From Streptomyces silvae (lineage in GTDB: Bacteria; Actinomycetota; Actinomycetes; Streptomycetales; Streptomycetaceae), in the NCBI RefSeq assembly GCF_016745505.1, contig NZ_JAERUC010000143.1, positions 17,934-81,933 of the forward strand: 64,000 nucleotides of DNA, given 5' to 3'. A model generated the notes under the pieces. That model was given only the letters and a program-made list of their open reading frames with translations. It was not told where the DNA came from and did not search any database. Shown here piece after piece: positions 1-6,843 of the stretch. The position numbers were made by a program, and so were the translations under genes. Position 1 is the first letter of the stretch. Each line of letters starts with the position of its first letter.

Positions 1-1709
1 CGGGCCCGCGAGGCGTCCTCGGCGTTGTCCGCGTTCGCCCGCACGCGCAGCCGGCGCACCCGGTCGGCGTACGCCATGATCCGGTGCACGGCGGCGACGA
101 GCTCGTCGGCGTCGTCGGCGCCGGCGTGCATGCGGCCCTCGAAGTACTCGACGACCGGGGACGGTACGACGGGTACCTCGCCGAGGTACACCTTGCCGGT
201 GGAGCCGTCGACGGAGACGAGGTCGCCCTCCTCCACCACGGTGTCCCCGACGGTGAGCCGGCGGCGCTTGGTGTCGACCTCGATCTCCTCGGCGCCGCAG
301 ACACAGGTCTTGCCCATGCCGCGGGCGACGACGGCGGCGTGCGAGGTCTTGCCGCCGCGCGAGGTCAGGATGCCCTCGGCCGCGATCATGCCGTCGAGGT
401 CGTCGGGGTTGGTCTCCCGGCGGATCAGGATGACCTTCTCACCGGACCGCGACCACTTGACGGCGGTGTACGAGTCGAAGACGGCCTTGCCGACGGCCGC
501 GCCCGGCGACGCGGCGATCCCGCGTCCCAGCAGCACGGTGCTGGCCGCGTCGTCGAAGCGGGGGAACATCAGCTGCGCGAGCTGGGCGCCGTTGACCCGC
601 TGGAGCGCCTCGGCCTCGTCGATGAGGCCCTGGTCGACGAGCTGGGTGGCGATGCGGAAGGCTGCACCGGCGGTGCGCTTGCCGACCCGCGTCTGGAGCA
701 TCCAGAGCTGACCGCGCTCGATGGTGAACTCGATGTCGCAGAGATCCTTGTAGTGGGTCTCCAGCGTCTCCATGATCTTCATCAGCTGGTCGTACGACGT
801 CTTGTCGATGGACTCCAGCTCGGCGAGCGGCACGGTGTTGCGGATGCCCGCGACGACGTCCTCGCCCTGTGCGTTCTGGAGGTAGTCGCCGTAGACGCCC
901 TGGTGGCCGCTGGCCGGGTCACGGGTGAAGGCGACGCCCGTACCCGAGTCGGGGCCGAGGTTGCCGAAGACCATCGAACAGATGTTGACGGCCGTGCCGA
1001 GGTCGCCGGGGATGCGCTCCTGGCGGCGGTAGAGCTTGGCGCGGTCGGTGTTCCACGAGTCGAAGACCGCCTTTATGGCCAGGTCCATCTGCTCACGCGG
1101 GTCCTGCGGGAAGTCGCGGCCCGCGTCCCGGGTGACGATCTTCTTGAACTGCTTGACCAACTTCTTCAGGTCGGCCGCGTCGAGGTCCACGTCGACGGTG
1201 ACGCCCTTGGCCTCCTTCGCGGCCTCCAGCGCCTCCTCGAAGAGGTCGCCGTCGACGCCGAGCACGGTCTTGCCGAACATCTGGATGAGGCGGCGGTACG
1301 AGTCCCAGGCGAAGCGCTCGTCACCGGCCTGCGCGGCGAGACCGACGACCGAGGCGTCGGAGAGGCCGATGTTCAGGACGGTGTCCATCATGCCGGGCAT
1401 CGAGAACTTCGCGCCGGAGCGGACGGAGACCAGCAGCGGGTCGTCGGCCTGGCCGAGGTTCTTGCCCATCCGCTTCTCGAGCGCGTCGAGGTGCGCACTG
1501 ACCTCGTCGCGAAGCTCGGCCGGCTCGTCACCGCTGTCGAGGTAGACCTTGCAGGCCTCGGTGGTGATGGTGAAGCCCGGAGGGACGGGCAGCCCGAGGT
1601 TGGTCATCTCGGCGAGGTTGGCGCCCTTGCCGCCGAGAAGATCTTTCAGATCCTTGTTGCCCTCGGTGAAGTCGTAGACGAACTTCTGGGGATCTTTGTG
1701 TTCCGACAC
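1..1709 (-). CDS. ppdK: Pyruvate, phosphate dikinase (C-terminal part missing at window edge)
   Basis: Interconverts pyruvate, ATP and phosphate with phosphoenolpyruvate, AMP and pyrophosphate in the cytoplasm. Reading leftward from a GTG at 1709, the protein begins SEHKDPQKFVYDF and continues with the glycine-rich GGKGANLAEM motif and the SVRSGAKFSMPGMMDT segment typical of the ATP-grasp domain of this family. About 569 of roughly 900 residues lie in the window; the phosphohistidine and PEP-binding domains would be off the left edge or only partly present. The GTG is chosen because the family N terminus starts exactly there; the next upstream bases do not extend the homology. A long non-coding region with palindromes lies upstream. 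Confidence 0.95.
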   Translation of the reverse strand, partial: MSEHKDPQKFVYDFTEGNKDLKDLLGGKGANLAEMTNLGLPVPPGFTITTEACKVYLDSGDEPAELRDEVSAHLDALEKRMGKNLGQADDPLLVSVRSGAKFSMPGMMDTVLNIGLSDASVVGLAAQAGDERFAWDSYRRLIQMFGKTVLGVDGDLFEEALEAAKEAKGVTVDVDLDAADLKKLVKQFKKIVTRDAGRDFPQDPREQMDLAIKAVFDSWNTDRAKLYRRQERIPGDLGTAVNICSMVFGNLGPDSGTGVAFTRDPASGHQGVYGDYLQNAQGEDVVAGIRNTVPLAELESIDKTSYDQLMKIMETLETHYKDLCDIEFTIERGQLWMLQTRVGKRTAGAAFRIATQLVDQGLIDEAEALQRVNGAQLAQLMFPRFDDAASTVLLGRGIAASPGAAVGKAVFDSYTAVKWSRSGEKVILIRRETNPDDLDGMIAAEGILTSRGGKTSHAAVVARGMGKTCVCGAEEIEVDTKRRRLTVGDTVVEEGDLVSVDGSTGKVYLGEVPVVPSPVVEYFEGRMHAGADDADELVAAVHRIMAYADRVRRLRVRANADNAEDASRA

Positions 1710-1875
1710 GGGTCTCGACTCCTCGAGGACGCGGTGGCTGCCCTGACGGCGAGGAACATACCCAGATCGAAGGTGTCTGGGTACGGCCACTTGCGCGTCA
1801 TGAGGGCTCAACCACCCGTCCGCCAGCAGATCGAAAGTAACGCGGGGGTACGCCGCACGGAGGAGATGCGTTCAC

Positions 1876-1900
1876 CTCTTGAAGTCATCATGACGAAGAG
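1876..1900. promoter_or_regulatory. Imperfect inverted repeat upstream of ppdK
   Basis: The core GTCATCATGAC (1884-1894) is a perfect 11-base dyad, flanked by CTCTT (1876-1880) and AAGAG (1896-1900). It lies about 170 bases upstream of the ppdK start. A regulator-binding site is an inference from symmetry and position only. Confidence 0.3.
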
Positions 1901-1942
1901 TTCATGCACTTCGGCGCAATGCTGACACACAGTGATGGATGA

Positions 1943-1956
1943 TTTGATCGATCAAA
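1943..1956. promoter_or_regulatory. 14-base perfect palindrome upstream of ppdK
   Basis: TTTGATCGATCAAA is a perfect palindrome in an A+T-rich pocket. It looks like half sites of an FNR/CRP-type operator (TTGAT...ATCAA), but the spacer is two bases rather than four, so I do not assign it to that family. Candidate operator only. Confidence 0.35.
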
Positions 1957-2220
1957 GTAAACCCGCCTGGCACCCAGTGCCGCCATTTGAGAAGTACAGC
2001 ATCCAAAAGAGTGCTCATCTGAGCCAAGCACCCCTCAAGGGTGGCGAGAATCACGCCCGTATCCGCGCTCAGATGTCACCATCCGGACGTCTGTGCGTCG
2101 ACGAGTGACCATCCCAGCGCCACCGCGCGCGGACCGAGAGTGACACCGTGCACGGGAAAGGAGAGCGGGCCCACACGCCTGCCGGGAAAGCGCGGGGGAA
2201 CGCGCCGTATCCAGCAGAAA

Positions 2221-2242
2221 AGCCCGCTCATCTGAGCGGGCT
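2221..2242 (-). terminator. Intrinsic terminator downstream of dus
   Basis: AGCCCGCTCA and TGAGCGGGCT form a 10-base perfect inverted repeat with a tiny loop. On the minus strand it is followed by TTTTC, and it sits 43 bases beyond the dus stop codon, so it most likely ends the dus transcript. AAA/TTT bases flanking the stem would let it act from the other side too. Confidence 0.7.
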
Positions 2243-2284
2243 CTTTGCTGGGGCACTCGGTGCCCCTCGGTGTGGTGGTGTCCC

Positions 2285-3433
2285 TCAGCCGCCCGAGGTG
2301 TCCAGCTCCGCCTCGGCACCCACGCCCGCACAGTCGTACGGGTCCTTGAGCCAGCCGTCCGGCAGCGCCACCCGGTTGTTGCCGGAGGTGCGCCCACGGG
2401 GGCCGTCGGCGCCGTCGGGCCAGGGCTGGTCCAGGTCGAGCTCCTGGAGCTGGCTGCCCAGCTCCTCCAGGGACGAGGTCACCGCGAGCCTGCGGCGCAT
2501 GTCCGAGCCGACCGCGAAGCCCTTGAGGTACCAGGCCACGTGCTTACGGAAGTCGATCACCCCGCGGCTCTCGTCACCGATCCACTCCCCCAGCAGCGTC
2601 GCGTGGCGCAGCATGACGTCCGCGACCTGGCGCAGGGCGGGTGCCTGCCTCTCCCCCGTGCCCTCGAAGGCGCTGACGAGGTCACCGAAGAGCCAGGGGC
2701 GGCCCAGGCAGCCACGGCCCACCACGACGCCGTCGCAGCCCGTCTCACGCATCATCCGCAGCGCGTCGTCGGCGCTCCAGATGTCACCGTTGCCGAGGAC
2801 GGGGATCTCGGGGACGTGCTCCTTGAGGCGCGCGATGGCGTCCCAGTCGGCCGTGCCGCCGTAGTGCTGGGCGGTGGTCCTGCCGTGCAGGGCGACGGCC
2901 GTGATGCCCTCCTCGACGGCGATGCGGCCCGCGTCGAGGTAGGTCATGTGGTCGTCGTCGATGCCCTTGCGCATCTTGATGGTGACCGGGAGGTCGCCCG
3001 CCTCGGCGACGGCCTCCCGGAGGATCGCGCGGAGGAGCGGCCGCTTGTACGGGAGTGCGGAGCCGCCGCCCTTGCGGGTGACCTTGGGGACGGGGCAGCC
3101 GAAGTTCAGGTCGATGTGGTCGGCGAGGTCCTCGTCGACGATCATGCGGACCGCCTTGCCGACGGTCACCGGGTCCACCCCGTACAGCTGGATCGATCGC
3201 GGGGTCTCGCTCGCGTCGAAGTGGATGAGCTGCATGGTCTTCTCGTTGCGCTCGACCAGCGCCCGCGTGGTGATCATCTCGCTGACGAACAGCCCCTTGC
3301 CGCCCGAGAACTCGCGGCACAGGGTGCGGAAGGGCGCGTTGGTGATGCCGGCCATGGGGGCGAGCACGACCGGCGGCTGCACGGTGTGCGGGCCGATCCG
3401 GAGCAGCGGGAGGGAGGGGGCGAGCGTGGTCAT
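2285..3433 (-). CDS. dusB: tRNA-dihydrouridine synthase (NifR3/DusB family)
   Basis: FMN-dependent reductase that turns specific uridines of tRNA into dihydrouridine. The 382-residue protein shows the TIM-barrel start VVLAPMAGITNAPFRTLC, the catalytic-cysteine motif NFGCPVPKVTRKGGG, the FMN-contacting IKMRKG segment and late GNGDIWS and GRGCLGRPWLF motifs. The ATG at 3433 is preferred over an in-frame GTG nine codons upstream because a -10-like GACAAT sits six bases before it, predicting a leaderless message, and no Shine-Dalgarno sequence is present. It is monocistronic with its own terminator. Confidence 0.92.
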   Translation of the reverse strand: MTTLAPSLPLLRIGPHTVQPPVVLAPMAGITNAPFRTLCREFSGGKGLFVSEMITTRALVERNEKTMQLIHFDASETPRSIQLYGVDPVTVGKAVRMIVDEDLADHIDLNFGCPVPKVTRKGGGSALPYKRPLLRAILREAVAEAGDLPVTIKMRKGIDDDHMTYLDAGRIAVEEGITAVALHGRTTAQHYGGTADWDAIARLKEHVPEIPVLGNGDIWSADDALRMMRETGCDGVVVGRGCLGRPWLFGDLVSAFEGTGERQAPALRQVADVMLRHATLLGEWIGDESRGVIDFRKHVAWYLKGFAVGSDMRRRLAVTSSLEELGSQLQELDLDQPWPDGADGPRGRTSGNNRVALPDGWLKDPYDCAGVGAEAELDTSGG

Positions 3434-3439
3434 GGCCCC

Positions 3440-3445
3440 ATTGTC
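3440..3445 (-). promoter_or_regulatory. Candidate -10 element of dusB (leaderless)
   Basis: GACAAT on the minus strand, six bases upstream of the ATG at 3433. The same GACAATGG string stands in the same place before recO and hemW. Confidence 0.4.
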
Positions 3446-3478
3446 CCGTACGCGGGCCACTGCCCGGAGGCCGCCCGC

Positions 3479-4489
3479 TCAGACCTCGGCGAGGGACCCG
3501 GTGCGGGACGTCTCACGGGACTCGGAGCGGGACGTCTCACGGGACCCGGTGCGGGACGTCTCATGGGACCCGGTGCGGGACGTCTCACGGGGCTCCCCGA
3601 GGGGCTCCTCGCTCCCCGCCGGCGGGGACTCCGCCAGGACCGACTCCATCAGCCGCTCAAGACCCCGCCGGGACTGCTCGTCCGAGGGGACGTACGTCAC
3701 CAGGCGCGGGCCCGCCGACGGTCCCAGCCACAGATCGGTGTGGTCGAGCCTGAGCATCCCCACCCGGGAGTTACGGAAGATCTTGGTGCGGTTCGAGGGT
3801 CCGACGACCTCGTGCCGGGCCCAGATCTCGCCGAACTCGGGCGAGGCCGCCTCCAGCCGCCCCAGCAGCGCCTTCCAGGCGGGCTCGGCCAGGTGCTCCG
3901 CCATCGCCGCACGGAACTTCGCGGCCATCACCCGCCGCATCCCGGGCAGATCGACCACGGACTCGCGCCACTCCTCGTTGAGGTAGGCGAGCAGCATGCA
4001 ATTGCGGTCCTCGGGGGCGACGGCGTCCAGGTCGCACAGCAGCCTGCCGTAGGTGCGGTTGTGGGCGAGGATGTCGTACCGGCTGTTCTGGATGCAGGCC
4101 GGGAACGGCTCCAGGCGCGTCAGCATCTCCTGGAAGGCCGGGGTGACCCCGGTGCAGTCGGAGCCCGGCGCGGGGTCGACGGCCCCGGCGAGGGCGAAGA
4201 GGTGGGTGCGCTCGCTGCGGTCGAGCAGCAGGGCGCGGGCCAGGGAGTCCAGGACCTGCGGGGAGACCTGGATGTCGCGTGCCTGCTCCAGCCACGTGTA
4301 CCAGGTGACGCCGACGGCCGAGAGCTGGGCGACCTCCTCGCGGCGCAGCCCGGGGGTCCGCCTGCGGCGGCCGCGGGGCAGCCCCACCTGCTCGGGGGTG
4401 ATCCGCTCACGACGGCTGCGGAGGAATCCGGCGAGCTCGTGCCGCCGGATGTCGGTCTCGGGTGCCTCGGTCGCCGCGGTCGTCGTCAT
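3479..4489 (-). CDS. Helix-turn-helix (XRE-type) regulator with MmyB-like ligand-binding domain
   Basis: A 336-residue DNA-binding protein. The N-terminal helix-turn-helix carries the hallmark RRTPGLRREEVAQLSAVGVT and YTWLEQARDIQVSPQVLDSLAR; the remainder matches the MmyB-like domain thought to bind a small hydrophobic ligand. It is divergent from the MFS exporter at 4591 and probably represses it, with a twin dyad between the genes. The C terminus ends in four copies of an octapeptide of the type RETSRTGS, encoded by a 24-base tandem repeat, which is unusual for the family. ATG 4489 is chosen because family alignment starts just after it; longer frames overlap the divergent gene. A paralogue lies at 19424-20353. 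Confidence 0.85.
   Translation of the reverse strand: MTTTAATEAPETDIRRHELAGFLRSRRERITPEQVGLPRGRRRRTPGLRREEVAQLSAVGVTWYTWLEQARDIQVSPQVLDSLARALLLDRSERTHLFALAGAVDPAPGSDCTGVTPAFQEMLTRLEPFPACIQNSRYDILAHNRTYGRLLCDLDAVAPEDRNCMLLAYLNEEWRESVVDLPGMRRVMAAKFRAAMAEHLAEPAWKALLGRLEAASPEFGEIWARHEVVGPSNRTKIFRNSRVGMLRLDHTDLWLGPSAGPRLVTYVPSDEQSRRGLERLMESVLAESPPAGSEEPLGEPRETSRTGSHETSRTGSRETSRSESRETSRTGSLAEV
3493..3588. repeat. Four-copy 24-base tandem repeat in the regulator's 3' end
   Basis: Units begin at 3493, 3517, 3541 and 3565, each of the form GGGACCCGGTGCGGGACGTC plus TCAC, with only three variant bases among the copies. The period is a multiple of three and encodes an octapeptide on the minus strand, so copy-number change would keep frame. 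Confidence 0.9.
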
Positions 4490-4531
4490 GTTCCCAGCGT
4501 GCCGAATCTCCGGGCGTATTGCCAGGTGCTC

Positions 4532-4563
4532 CCTGTACCAGGATGAAGAGACTCTGGTACCAG
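4532..4563. promoter_or_regulatory. Twin dyad operator between regulator and MFS gene
   Basis: CCTGTACCAGG (4532-4542) and the perfect palindrome CTGGTACCAG (4554-4563) are centred about 21.5 bases apart, two helical turns, in the roughly 100-base gap between two divergent genes. This fits a dimer-pair operator for the adjacent helix-turn-helix regulator; the assignment is inferred from symmetry, spacing and position. Confidence 0.5.
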
Positions 4564-4590
4564 GCTGAGGACGGGTCCATCGTCGATGTC

Positions 4591-6060
4591 GTGAGTGAAT
4601 CCTCCGTACTGACGAACCCATCCGCCACCCGCCCCCGCGTGACACGGTACGACCACCCGGCGCCGGTCCTCGGCGGGCTCGGGCTGTTCACCGTGCTGCT
4701 CGGCGCGGCACTCCCGCTCATCGACTTCTTCATCGTCAACGTCGCCCTGCCCACCATCGACCACGACCTGGCCGCGGGCCCCGCCCTGCTGGAGCTGGTC
4801 GTCGCGGGGTACGGCCTCTCCTACGCCGTGCTGCTGGTCCTCGGCGGGCGCCTCGGTGACATGGCCGGACGGCGCAGGCTCTTCCTCATCGGGATGGCCG
4901 CCTTCGGCCTCACCTCGCTCGCCTGCGGCCTGGCCCCGGACGCCTGGACCCTCGTGGGGGCGCGGGTGGCGCAGGGCGCCGCGGCGGCCCTGATGCTGCC
5001 GCAGGTGCTCGCCACCATCCAGTCCGCCACCGCCGGACACCGCAGGGCCCGGGCCATGAGCCTGTACGGGGCGACCGCGGGCCTGTCCATGGTCGCCGGC
5101 CAGATCCTCGGCGGCGTCCTGGTCTCCGCCGCCCCGCTGTCCTCGGTGTTCGGGGAGAGCGCGGGCTGGCGCTCGGTGTTCCTGGTCAACGTCCCGGTGG
5201 CCCTGGTGGGGCTGATCCTGGCCGTGCGCTCGGTGCCGGAGAGCCGTTCGGACCGGCCCGCCCCCGTCGACGTACCGGGCACGCTGCTGCTGGCCGTATC
5301 CCTGGTGACGCTGCTGGCCCCGCTGACCGAGGGCCGGGCCGCCGGCTGGCCGCTGTGGACCTGGGTGTCCCTGGCCCTGTTCCCGTTCGCCGCGGTGGCC
5401 TTCTACCGGGTGGAGCGCAGGGCCGACGCGCAGGGCAGGACCCCGCTCGTCCCGCCGAGCCTGCTGCGGCTGGTCTCGCTGCGGCGCGGCCTGACGCTGG
5501 TGGTGCCGTTCTCGATCGGCTTCGGCGGCTTCATGTTCGTGATCGCGGTGGCCCTCCAGCAGGGCCTGGAGATGGGGCCCGCCGCGGCGGGGCTGTCCCT
5601 GGCGCCGATGGCCGCCGCCTTCTTCCTCGCCTCGCTGGCCGGCCCCCGGCTGGTACGGCGCTTCGGCAGCCGCGTCGTGACGGCCGGCGGCCTGATCCAG
5701 GGCGTGGGCGTCACGGTGCTGGCGCTGACCGTGTGGCGCGGCTGGCCGGACCTGGGACTGCTGGGCCTGCTGCCGGGCGTCGCGATCGCGGGCCTGGGGC
5801 AGGGGCTCCAACTGCCGGTGCTCTTCCGGATCGTCCTGTCCGACGTACCGGCCGAGCGGGCCGGGGTGGGCGGCGGTGTGATGACGACGACCCAGCAGGC
5901 CGCCCTGGCGCTCGGGGTCGCCACGCTCGGGACGCTGTTCCTCGCGCTGGTGCCGGGCCAGGGGATGCGGGACGCGCTGATCGTGACGCTGCTGGTGCAG
6001 CTGGCGGCCGTCGTCCTGACGACCCTGCTGAGCCTGCGGCTGCCCCGCACGGTGCGGTGA
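4591..6060 (+). CDS. MFS drug-resistance transporter (DHA2, 14-helix type)
   Basis: Cytoplasmic-membrane proton antiporter expected to export small drugs. The 489-residue protein has motif A LGGRLGDMAGRRRLFLIG, the 14-helix-family signature around IDFFIVNVALPTI, and ARVAQGAAAALMLPQVLA as motif C region. Hydrophobic segments run the full length. GTG 4591 gives a normal 25-residue cytoplasmic lead; an in-frame ATG at 4543 would add 16 residues but would place the second operator dyad inside the coding region. It pairs with the divergent regulator at 3479-4489 and ends at a strong hairpin. The substrate is unknown. Confidence 0.88.
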   Translation: MSESSVLTNPSATRPRVTRYDHPAPVLGGLGLFTVLLGAALPLIDFFIVNVALPTIDHDLAAGPALLELVVAGYGLSYAVLLVLGGRLGDMAGRRRLFLIGMAAFGLTSLACGLAPDAWTLVGARVAQGAAAALMLPQVLATIQSATAGHRRARAMSLYGATAGLSMVAGQILGGVLVSAAPLSSVFGESAGWRSVFLVNVPVALVGLILAVRSVPESRSDRPAPVDVPGTLLLAVSLVTLLAPLTEGRAAGWPLWTWVSLALFPFAAVAFYRVERRADAQGRTPLVPPSLLRLVSLRRGLTLVVPFSIGFGGFMFVIAVALQQGLEMGPAAAGLSLAPMAAAFFLASLAGPRLVRRFGSRVVTAGGLIQGVGVTVLALTVWRGWPDLGLLGLLPGVAIAGLGQGLQLPVLFRIVLSDVPAERAGVGGGVMTTTQQAALALGVATLGTLFLALVPGQGMRDALIVTLLVQLAAVVLTTLLSLRLPRTVR

Positions 6061-6071
6061 GGGGACGGACA

Positions 6072-6103
6072 CGGGCCCGGATCGCCGAAGCGATCCGGGC
6101 CCG
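6072..6103. terminator. Hairpin between MFS gene and the converging small gene
   Basis: CGGGCCCGGATCG and CGATCCGGGCCCG form a 13-base perfect stem with loop CCGAAG. It lies 11 bases past the MFS stop and 48 bases from the end of the converging gene, so it can serve both strands. No long T tract, as is usual in Streptomyces. Confidence 0.65.
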
Positions 6104-6151
6104 CGGTCGTACGCCGTACCGGAGGTGCACCGTACGGAAGGGGTGAGGAGG

Positions 6152-6358
6152 TCAGCTCCCGGCCGGCGCGTCCTCGGCCGGTGCGGCCCCGTCGGCGGCG
6201 GCGGCGCGCTCACGCATCTTGCGCACCAGCTCCTGCTTCTTGTCCTCGGCGGCCTTGCGGTCGTTGTTGCGCGCGGGGCCCGCGCCCTGCTGTTCGGCGC
6301 GGGACAGCTTCTTGCGCTGTCCGCCGACGCCGAGGAGGTTGTTGCGGCTCTTGGCCAC
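6152..6358 (-). CDS. Small basic protein, DUF6243 family
   Basis: A 68-residue soluble protein starting MAKSRNNLLGVGGQRKKLSR, a start shared by the DUF6243 proteins of Streptomyces. The first half is strongly basic, the middle (around residues 30-50) is a charged helix of the RKAAEDKKQELVRKMRER type and the end is an acidic Ala/Pro tail. The GTG start at 6358 has GGGAG a few bases upstream. Function unknown; composition suggests nucleic-acid or ribosome association, but that is a guess. Confidence 0.75.
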   Translation of the reverse strand: MAKSRNNLLGVGGQRKKLSRAEQQGAGPARNNDRKAAEDKKQELVRKMRERAAAADGAAPAEDAPAGS

Positions 6359-6484
6359 GGGGTTCTCCCATTCGTGGTGAGGAAGTGAGGATGACGTGTC
6401 GTGATCGATCCGATGGGCGACGGGCCGGTCGGGCCCGTCGCGCGCTCACTCGTAGATCTGGAAGAACGAAGACATAGCCATGAA

Positions 6485-6522
6485 GGTACCCCGGCCCGAG
6501 GGGCACCTCATCCGATTTTTTT
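6485..6522 (+). terminator. Terminator-like hairpin plus seven T residues with no obvious gene before it
   Basis: GGTACCCC (6485-6492) and GGGGCACC (6500-6507) pair with one mismatch and are followed by a T7 run at 6516-6522, rare in this G+C-rich DNA. No convincing plus-strand gene lies upstream, so it could end a small RNA or a read-through transcript. Confidence 0.4.
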
Positions 6523-6545
6523 CCGGCCGGGCCCCGGCTCCGGAC

Positions 6546-6749
6546 TCAGGCGGTCGGGTCCACCGTGGCCTGGTGGGCCTCGGTCAGATGCTCCTCGGCC
6601 TTGAGCCAGGGAAGGAACTGCGCGCCCTTGCGCCAGCCGCAGGTCTCGCACGTCAGCTGCCGCTGCATCCCCGACTTCCGTACGTGGACGACGTGTTCAC
6701 GGCCGTGCTGGTCCCATCTGGTGACCTTGCTCGTGGTCATGGACGGCAT
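6546..6749 (-). CDS. Small zinc-finger-like conserved protein
   Basis: A 67-residue protein with a CETCGW knuckle and a downstream HLTEAH, giving C-x2-C and H-x4-H ligands that could hold one zinc ion. The flanking VTRWDQHGREHVVHVRKSG is rich in basic and aromatic residues. ATG 6749 has a good ribosome site (AGGGAGG six bases upstream). Alone on its strand between glyS and the DUF6243 gene. A nucleic-acid-binding role is plausible; no named family is recognised. Confidence 0.7.
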   Translation of the reverse strand: MPSMTTSKVTRWDQHGREHVVHVRKSGMQRQLTCETCGWRKGAQFLPWLKAEEHLTEAHQATVDPTA

Positions 6750-6787
6750 GTGGGGCCTCCCTGTGGACGAGTGCGCCCAGTGTGCAC

Positions 6788-6824
6788 GAAGCCCCCGGCT
6801 CCGTACGCCGGAACCGGGGGCTTC
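6788..6824 (-). terminator. Hairpin downstream of glyS
   Basis: GAAGCCCCCGG (6788-6798) and CCGGGGGCTTC (6814-6824) form an 11-base perfect stem just 20 bases beyond the glyS stop codon. Confidence 0.65.
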
Positions 6825-6843
6825 GTTATGAGGCCGAGTGCGT

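Larger units (their letters stand above)
1710..2220. other. Intergenic region upstream of ppdK
   Basis: About 510 bases with no convincing gene. The short open frames here lack a ribosome site and Streptomyces-like third-position G+C. It holds two inverted repeats listed separately (1876-1900 and 1943-1956) and is less G+C-rich than its surroundings between about 1860 and 2000, as expected of a promoter and leader region for ppdK. Confidence 0.5.

Noticed and set aside
84..1925. A 613-codon plus-strand frame over ppdK
   Set aside because: Antisense shadow of the unmistakable ppdK coding sequence, with no ribosome site.
1943..1956. FNR-type operator
   Set aside because: The half sites fit, but the spacer is two bases instead of four, so I list it only as an unassigned palindrome.
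2035..2397. Small genes upstream of ppdK on either strand
   Set aside because: Frames overlap the dusB end and terminator, lack ribosome sites, and show no codon bias.
3493..3588. CRISPR-like array
   Set aside because: The 24-base units are contiguous with no spacers and are in frame within a gene.
6391..6477. A 28-codon gene with a good ribosome site
   Set aside because: The product is almost entirely Arg, Thr, Ser and Gly, typical of a wrong frame in G+C-rich DNA; kept only as a finding about a possible small transcript.
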